Assembly: GCA_963974055.1 (NCBI GenBank)
Contig: CAXBCP010000015.1
Coordinates: 53,642 to 117,641, forward strand
DNA from: CAXBCP01 sp963974055
GTDB taxonomy: Bacteria > Pseudomonadota > Alphaproteobacteria > MPNO01 > UBA830
DNA length: 64,000 nt
Direction of reading: 5' to 3'
Shown: one piece after another, positions 59,650 through 64,000 of the stretch
Layout: each line of letters opens with the position of its first letter
Numbering within the stretch: the first letter of the stretch is position 1
Translations under genes and position numbers: made by a program
Notes under the pieces: generated by a model
The model's input: only the letters and a program-made list of their open reading frames with translations
Databases searched by the model: none
Told to the model about the DNA's origin: nothing

Positions 59650-60582
59650 ATGAAAATCATTGCGTGTAACAGCAATCGTCCGCTGTCGGAAGCAATCGCC
59701 GCGTATCTGAATCTGCCGATCACCGAAGCAAGCGTTCGCCGGTTTTCGGATATGGAATGTTTCGTCGAAATTCACGAAAACGTCCGCGGCGAAGATGTGT
59801 TCATCGTCCAGTCGACATCCTATCCCGCAAATGACCACCTGATGGAACTGCTCGTCGCGCTCGACGCGGTACGGCGCGGCTCCGCCAGCCGGATCACAGC
59901 GGTAATTCCCTATTTCGGTTATGCCCGCCAGGACCGGAAATCCGGCCCCCGGACGCCGATTTCCGCCAAGCTCGTCGCGAACCTGATAACGGTGGCCGGC
60001 GCCGACAGGGTCCTTACCATGGACCTTCATGCCGGCCAGATTCAGGGTTTTTTCGATATTCCCCTCGACAACCTGTTCGCAGCGCCGGTTTTCATCCGCC
60101 ATATCGAAGAAAATTTCGACAATGGCGATCTGATGATGGTGTCGCCGGATGTCGGCGGCGTCGTTCGCGCCCGTGCCTTCGCAAAACGGCTGGATACCGA
60201 TCTTGCCATTATCGACAAGCGGCGGGAACGTGCCGGCGTGTCCGAAGTCATGCATATTATCGGCGACGTTAAGGACCGCACCTGCATCCTGGTCGACGAT
60301 ATCGTCGATTCCGGCGGCACCCTGTGCAATGCGGCGGAAGCCCTCAAGAAAGCGGGCGCAAAGTCGGTACATGCCTATATTACCCACGGCGTTCTGTCGG
60401 GCGGCGCCGTCAGCCGGGTATCGGCATCGCCGCTGGAATCCATGGTAATCACGGATTCGATCCTCGGGACCGAGGCCGTCCGCGTTGCCGGCAATATCAA
60501 GCAGATATCGATCGCCCCCCTGATGGGAGAGGCCATTGAGCGTATCAGCGATGCAAGGTCCGTCTCCAGCCTGTTTGACTAG
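59650..60582 (+). CDS. prs: Ribose-phosphate pyrophosphokinase (PRPP synthetase)
   Basis: 310 residues. It makes PRPP from ribose 5-phosphate and ATP for purine, pyrimidine, histidine and NAD synthesis. MKIIACNSNRPLSEAIA is the standard N-terminus, so the ATG at 59650 is used rather than the upstream in-frame ATG at 59620. VIPYFGYARQDRK, the VLTMDLHAGQIQGFF region and the PRPP loop CILVDDIVDSGGTLCNA are present. A strong terminator follows at 60612. Confidence 0.96.
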   Translation: MKIIACNSNRPLSEAIAAYLNLPITEASVRRFSDMECFVEIHENVRGEDVFIVQSTSYPANDHLMELLVALDAVRRGSASRITAVIPYFGYARQDRKSGPRTPISAKLVANLITVAGADRVLTMDLHAGQIQGFFDIPLDNLFAAPVFIRHIEENFDNGDLMMVSPDVGGVVRARAFAKRLDTDLAIIDKRRERAGVSEVMHIIGDVKDRTCILVDDIVDSGGTLCNAAEALKKAGAKSVHAYITHGVLSGGAVSRVSASPLESMVITDSILGTEAVRVAGNIKQISIAPLMGEAIERISDARSVSSLFD

Positions 60583-60611
60583 CTGCTGAAATAGGGCTAA
60601 TAACGCGCGCC

Positions 60612-60637
60612 CCCGCCGGTTTCGGCGGGTGTTTTTT
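60612..60637 (+). terminator. Rho-independent terminator after prs
   Basis: A perfect 7-base-pair stem, CCCGCCG/CGGCGGG, with loop GTTT (60612-60629) is followed by TGTTTTTT. It lies 29 bases past the prs stop and separates prs from rplY. Confidence 0.85.
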
Positions 60638-60688
60638 CTGTGACCGGCACCCCTGGAGGCCGGCACGATCATCCAAAAGGAGACTATT

Positions 60689-61369
60689 ATGGCTGTGGTC
60701 GAAACTGTACCCGCCTCTCCGCGAGACGGCGCGGGTAAGGGGTCCGCGCGCCAGGCTCGTCGTGACGGGCAGGTACCCGCCGTTATCTACGGCAACAAGG
60801 AAGAACCGGTCCTATTGACGCTGGAGCAGCGCGTGCTCGTCAAGGAACTCGACAACCCGCAGTTCTTTATCCAGCTGGTCGACGTCGAGATCGCCGGCAC
60901 GAAACATCGCGTGTTGCCCCGTGACGTGCAGTTCCATCCGGTTTCGGATGCGCCGATGCATGTCGATTTCCTGCGTTTCGACCCCAAGCGGAAAATTACC
61001 GCTGCCGTGCCTGTCGTATTCGAAGGCGAAGAAGAATGCCCCGGCCTGAAGACCGGCGGCGTTCTGAACGTCGTTCGCTACGAAGTCGAAGTGCTGTGCA
61101 CCGCCGACAACATCCCGCCGGAGCTTATTCTCCAGCTTGCGGGCCTGGAAGTCGGTGATTCCATCCACGCCAGCGCCGTGACATTGCCGGACGGTGTGGA
61201 GTTCGTAATCACGGATCGCGACTTCACGATCGCCACCATTGCCGCACCGACCGTCGCTGTGGTCGAGGACGAAGAGGGCGAAGAAGGTGAAGAAGGCGAA
61301 GGCGAAGAAGGTGAAACCGCGGAAGGCGGCGATGACGCCGGCGACGACGGAGAGGAAGACAAGGACTAA
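60689..61369 (+). CDS. rplY: 50S ribosomal protein L25/general stress protein Ctc
   Basis: 226 residues, the long CTC form. The L25 domain that binds 5S rRNA covers about 1-95 (SARQARRDGQVPAVIYGNKEEP) and the TL5 C-terminal beta domain about 100-185. The tail (about 190-226) is almost all Glu, Gly and Asp (for example EEGEEGEGEEGE), a common but variable feature. AAAAGGAG precedes the ATG. It comes before pth, as in most bacteria. Confidence 0.96.
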   Translation: MAVVETVPASPRDGAGKGSARQARRDGQVPAVIYGNKEEPVLLTLEQRVLVKELDNPQFFIQLVDVEIAGTKHRVLPRDVQFHPVSDAPMHVDFLRFDPKRKITAAVPVVFEGEEECPGLKTGGVLNVVRYEVEVLCTADNIPPELILQLAGLEVGDSIHASAVTLPDGVEFVITDRDFTIATIAAPTVAVVEDEEGEEGEEGEGEEGETAEGGDDAGDDGEEDKD

Positions 61370-61405
61370 CTGGTCCTTGTCCCCGGTCGCAGCCGGTAAG
61401 CAGAG

Positions 61406-61996
61406 ATGCTGATCTTCGCAGGGCTCGGCAACCCCGGCCCGAAACACGCCCGGCAACGCCACAATATCGGGTTCATGGCGGCGGATGAAATCATCCGCCG
61501 CTATGACCTGGCCTTGCGCCAGTCGCGTCACAATTCCTATGTGGCGGAAGGCACGATTCACGGCGAAAAAGTGCTCATGCTGAAGCCGAAAACCTTCATG
61601 AACGAATCCGGCCGGGCTTTGGGTTCAGCCGTGCGCTTCTATAAATTGCGTCCCCTGCAGGTAACCGTTTTATACGACGAACTGGATCTCGCCCCCGGCA
61701 AGGTGCGCGTAAAAATGGGCGGCGGGCATGCAGGTCATAACGGCATCCGCAGTATTTCATCCCATATCGGCCAGGACTTTAAGCGTGTCCGGATCGGGAT
61801 CGGCCACCCGGGCGACAAGAAACGGGTGCATAACTACGTGTTGTCCGATTTCCCAAAGGCCGAAATCGACTGGGTGGAACGTACCATCGATGCCATCGCG
61901 GACGCAGTGCCGTATCTGGTCGAAGGCGACAACGCAGGCTTTATGACACGGGTAGCCTATCTCGCGCCGCCCCCGGGCCAGACGGCGCCGGACTGA
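61406..61996 (+). CDS. pth: Peptidyl-tRNA hydrolase
   Basis: 196 residues. It releases tRNA from peptidyl-tRNA dropped by ribosomes. IFAGLGNPGPKHARQRHNIGF contains the catalytic histidine; KPKTFMNESG and MGGGHAGHNGIRS are the second and third signatures. It begins 36 bases after rplY and 14 bases before ychF. Confidence 0.97.
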   Translation: MLIFAGLGNPGPKHARQRHNIGFMAADEIIRRYDLALRQSRHNSYVAEGTIHGEKVLMLKPKTFMNESGRALGSAVRFYKLRPLQVTVLYDELDLAPGKVRVKMGGGHAGHNGIRSISSHIGQDFKRVRIGIGHPGDKKRVHNYVLSDFPKAEIDWVERTIDAIADAVPYLVEGDNAGFMTRVAYLAPPPGQTAPD

Positions 61997-62010
61997 CAAG
62001 GAAAAGACTG

Positions 62011-63111
62011 ATGGGATTTCAATGCGGAATTGTCGGCCTGCCGAACGTAGGTAAATCGACCCTGTTCAATGCGCTGACCGCAACCGCCGCCGCCGAAGCC
62101 GCCAATTATCCGTTCTGTACGGTGGAGCCGAATGCCGGCCGGGTCGCCGTGCCCGACGACCGGCTGCAGGTTATCGCCGGTCTGGCGAAATCGGAGAAAA
62201 TCGTACCGGCCCAGCTTGAATTTCTCGACATCGCCGGGCTGGTCGCCGGCGCGAGCCGCGGCGAAGGCCTGGGCAACCAGTTTCTCGGCCATATCCGCGA
62301 AGTATCCGCCATCGCCCATGTCCTGCGCTGTTTCGAAGGCGAAGAGGTCACCCATGTCGCCGGCCATGTCGATCCGCTGGCCGATGCCGACGTGGTAGAT
62401 ACCGAACTGATGCTTGCCGACCTCCAAAGCCTGGAGCGGCGAATCGATCCGCTGGTGAAAAAAGCACGGGGCGGCGACAAGGAATCGAAAGCGATGCTCA
62501 GCCTCGTAGAGCGCGCCAAGGCGCTGCTTGAAGAAGGCAAGCCCGCCCGAACCATGGAAGTGTCAAAAGACGAAGCCCCGCTTTTCCAGCAGATGCAGCT
62601 TTTGACGGCAAAGCCGATCATGTATGTCTGCAATGTCGAAGAAGAATCGGCCGCCACCGGCAATGCGCTCACCGAAAAAGTAGCCGCGCGCGCCGCCGCG
62701 GAAAATGCCGCCTGCGTCGTCGTCTCCGCGGCGATCGAGGCCGAAGTCGCCCAGCTCGACGATCCGGATGAAAAAAGCGAATTTCTGGAAAGTCTCGGAC
62801 TCGAAAAAACCGGACTGGAACGCGTCATCCGCGCCGGATACGAACTTCTCGGCCTGATCACTTATTTCACAGCGGGTCCGAAAGAAAGCCGCGCCTGGAC
62901 ACTCCCCACAGCCTCAAAGGCGGTCGATGCGGCGGGCGTCATCCATACCGATTTCGCCCGTGGCTTTATCTGCGCGGAAACCATCGGTTACGACGATTAC
63001 GTCGCCTATAAGGGCGAACACGGCGCCAAGGAAGCCGGGCGGATGCGCCAGGAGGGCCGCGACTATGTCGTCAATGACGGCGATGTGATCCTTTTCCGTT
63101 TCAACGTCTGA
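62011..63111 (+). CDS. ychF: Redox-regulated ATPase YchF (OLA1 family)
   Basis: 366 residues. An Obg-type P-loop NTPase domain (GIVGLPNVGKSTLFNAL) that prefers ATP; the fourth motif reads NVEE rather than NKxD. A helical insert of about 70 residues, and a C-terminal TGS domain, follow (GFICAETIGYDDYVAYKGEHGAKEAG, as landmark). It binds ribosomes and acts in stress responses. Same transcription unit as rplY and pth. Confidence 0.97.
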   Translation: MGFQCGIVGLPNVGKSTLFNALTATAAAEAANYPFCTVEPNAGRVAVPDDRLQVIAGLAKSEKIVPAQLEFLDIAGLVAGASRGEGLGNQFLGHIREVSAIAHVLRCFEGEEVTHVAGHVDPLADADVVDTELMLADLQSLERRIDPLVKKARGGDKESKAMLSLVERAKALLEEGKPARTMEVSKDEAPLFQQMQLLTAKPIMYVCNVEEESAATGNALTEKVAARAAAENAACVVVSAAIEAEVAQLDDPDEKSEFLESLGLEKTGLERVIRAGYELLGLITYFTAGPKESRAWTLPTASKAVDAAGVIHTDFARGFICAETIGYDDYVAYKGEHGAKEAGRMRQEGRDYVVNDGDVILFRFNV

Positions 63112-63214
63112 TCAGGCGCGCTAAGTTACCGCAGCGGCAGCGGGATACCTTGACCGCCGCGTTAATTCAAAACGAGTTCAATCTGCAATCAGGGACCCAG
63201 AGAAAGGGAAAACC

Positions 63215-63889
63215 ATGGGAGAGACAATCTCACTCACGACGTCCGACGGACATACGCTGGACGCATACAAGGCCACGCCCACCGGCGCCGTCAAAGGCGG
63301 CCTGGTCGTGGTTCAGGAAATCTTCGGCATTAACGGCCAGATTCGCCGCACCGCCGATTACTTTGCCGAACAGGGCTATGTGGCCATTGCACCCGCGCTG
63401 TTCGATCGCGTCGAAAAGGGCATCGAGCTCGGCTATAACGAAACCGATTTCGGCGTAGGGCGCGAAACCCGCGGCAAAATCACCGACGACATGATCGTCG
63501 CCGATATCGGCGCCGCGGTCCAGGAAGTCGCGTCCGCCGGCAAGGTCAGCGTGATCGGTTTCTGTTTCGGCGGCTACGCGACCTTTGTCGCGGCCTGCAA
63601 GGTCGACGGTATTTCGGCGGCCATGCCGTTCTACGGCGGCGGAATCGCGGCAAAAGTCGGCGACATGCAGCCGAAATGCCCGACCCAGTTCCATTTCGGC
63701 GACAAGGATGCCGCCATTCCGCTGGACGATCTGCAGAAGATCAAAGACGCGATGCAGGACAGCCCGCTTTATGTCTATGACGATTCCGGACACGGCTTTA
63801 CCTGCGACGACCGCGATTCATACAACAAGGGTGCCGCCGAACGCGCCTTTGCGCGGGCGCTCGACTGGATGGCCGAACACGCCGGCTGA
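63215..63889 (+). CDS. Dienelactone hydrolase family protein
   Basis: 224 residues with an alpha/beta hydrolase fold. The catalytic triad is a cysteine in GFCFGGYATF, an aspartate in HFGDKDAAIP and a histidine in DSGHGFTCDD, as in carboxymethylenebutenolidase. AGAAAGGG lies upstream of the ATG. The substrate need not be a dienelactone; family members hydrolyse several esters. It follows ychF after 103 bases and ends in a strong terminator. Confidence 0.93.
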   Translation: MGETISLTTSDGHTLDAYKATPTGAVKGGLVVVQEIFGINGQIRRTADYFAEQGYVAIAPALFDRVEKGIELGYNETDFGVGRETRGKITDDMIVADIGAAVQEVASAGKVSVIGFCFGGYATFVAACKVDGISAAMPFYGGGIAAKVGDMQPKCPTQFHFGDKDAAIPLDDLQKIKDAMQDSPLYVYDDSGHGFTCDDRDSYNKGAAERAFARALDWMAEHAG

Positions 63890-63910
63890 TCGGCTTCCTT
63901 CGGGAAACAG

Positions 63911-63942
63911 AAACCCTCTCCCGTCTGGGAGAGGGTTTTTTT
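63911..63942 (+). terminator. Strong Rho-independent terminator after the dienelactone hydrolase gene
   Basis: A perfect stem, arms AACCCTCTCCC and GGGAGAGGGTT, closes a GTCT loop and runs into TTTTTTT, 22 bases past the stop. The A-run at the 5' side would also let it work on the minus strand. Confidence 0.9.
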
Positions 63943-63945
63943 ATG

Positions 63946-64000
63946 CCTAGAGCGTTTCCTGTTTTGAATGAATCGTATGGGATTCCGTCGAATCGGGATT
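63946..64000. repeat. Possible intergenic repeat, cut by the window edge
   Basis: The stretch beginning CCTAGAGCGTTTCCTGTTTT and going on through GAATCGTATGGGATTCC has the look of a short element scattered between genes in many alphaproteobacterial genomes. Only one copy is in this window, so repetition cannot be shown here. Confidence 0.3.

Noticed and set aside
59101..60672. Minus-strand open frame of 523 codons opposite the lipoprotein and prs genes
   Set aside because: It is antisense to unmistakable prs and shows no domain or ribosome-binding site.
1..64000. Search for insertion sequences, integrases, phage genes, rRNA genes and additional tRNAs
   Set aside because: None was recognised on either strand apart from the single tRNA-Glu; the region looks like stable core chromosome.

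Overview
The window is a high-GC, gene-dense chromosomal segment from an alphaproteobacterium, probably a member of the Rhodospirillales in the broad sense. This placement is an inference from gene content and order: serC-serA-hisZ-purA, ubiK/ybjN/proC, lgt-midA-pgeF, prs-rplY-pth-ychF, an RpoH sigma factor plus a divergent RpoH-like paralogue, a phasin with a TGC-N3-GCA operator, and hldD. There are no transposases, integrases, phage genes or CRISPR arrays, and one tRNA (Glu-CTC).

Layout. 1-3035: the end of a urea ABC transporter operon (urtA, then a urtB that runs off the left edge) behind a near-perfect sigma-54 promoter. 3187-8564: an NMT1-type ABC importer with a Rieske oxygenase, facing a 2-oxoglutarate/Fe(II)-type oxygenase and a nucleobase-type deaminase; this looks like an uncharacterised pathway for a nitrogen heterocycle. 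8599-10616: an alpha/beta hydrolase and a glycosyltransferase. 10757-16252: a six-gene minus-strand run (CorC-like protein, MscS channel, retropepsin-like protease, 7TM inactive transglutaminase, ATP-grasp ligase, small unknown protein) divergent from mgtE. 17839-24032: TamA/TamB. 24172-26464: a small membrane protein, a putative DNA-binding protein and a DAACS symporter behind a perfect FNR-type box. 26689-31858: a membrane-embedded AraC-type regulator divergent from a large glycine-rich PEP-CTERM surface protein.

31954-38000: tRNA-Glu, a small DUF6476-like protein, rluD, rpoH, a Crp/Fnr regulator, and a membrane protein paired with a probable pseudokinase. 38113-43498: purA, hisZ, serA, serC, with a candidate serC leader RNA. 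43569-50431: an SLC13-type permease, two small redox/flavin-type enzymes with a LysR regulator, a GST, a two-component system and a CsaA-like protein. 50555-52816: a phasin whose sigma-70 promoter is overlaid by two palindromic operators, a TetR regulator and a divergent RpoH-like sigma factor. 52839-64000: housekeeping genes (proC, ybjN-like, ubiK, hldD, lgt, midA, pgeF, a lipoprotein, prs, rplY, pth, ychF, dienelactone hydrolase).

The best candidates for something undescribed are the six-gene envelope/osmotic run at 10757-16252, the oxygenase/transport/deaminase cluster at 3187-8564, the membrane AraC regulator with its PEP-CTERM partner at 26689-31858, and the pseudokinase pair at 35351-37996.
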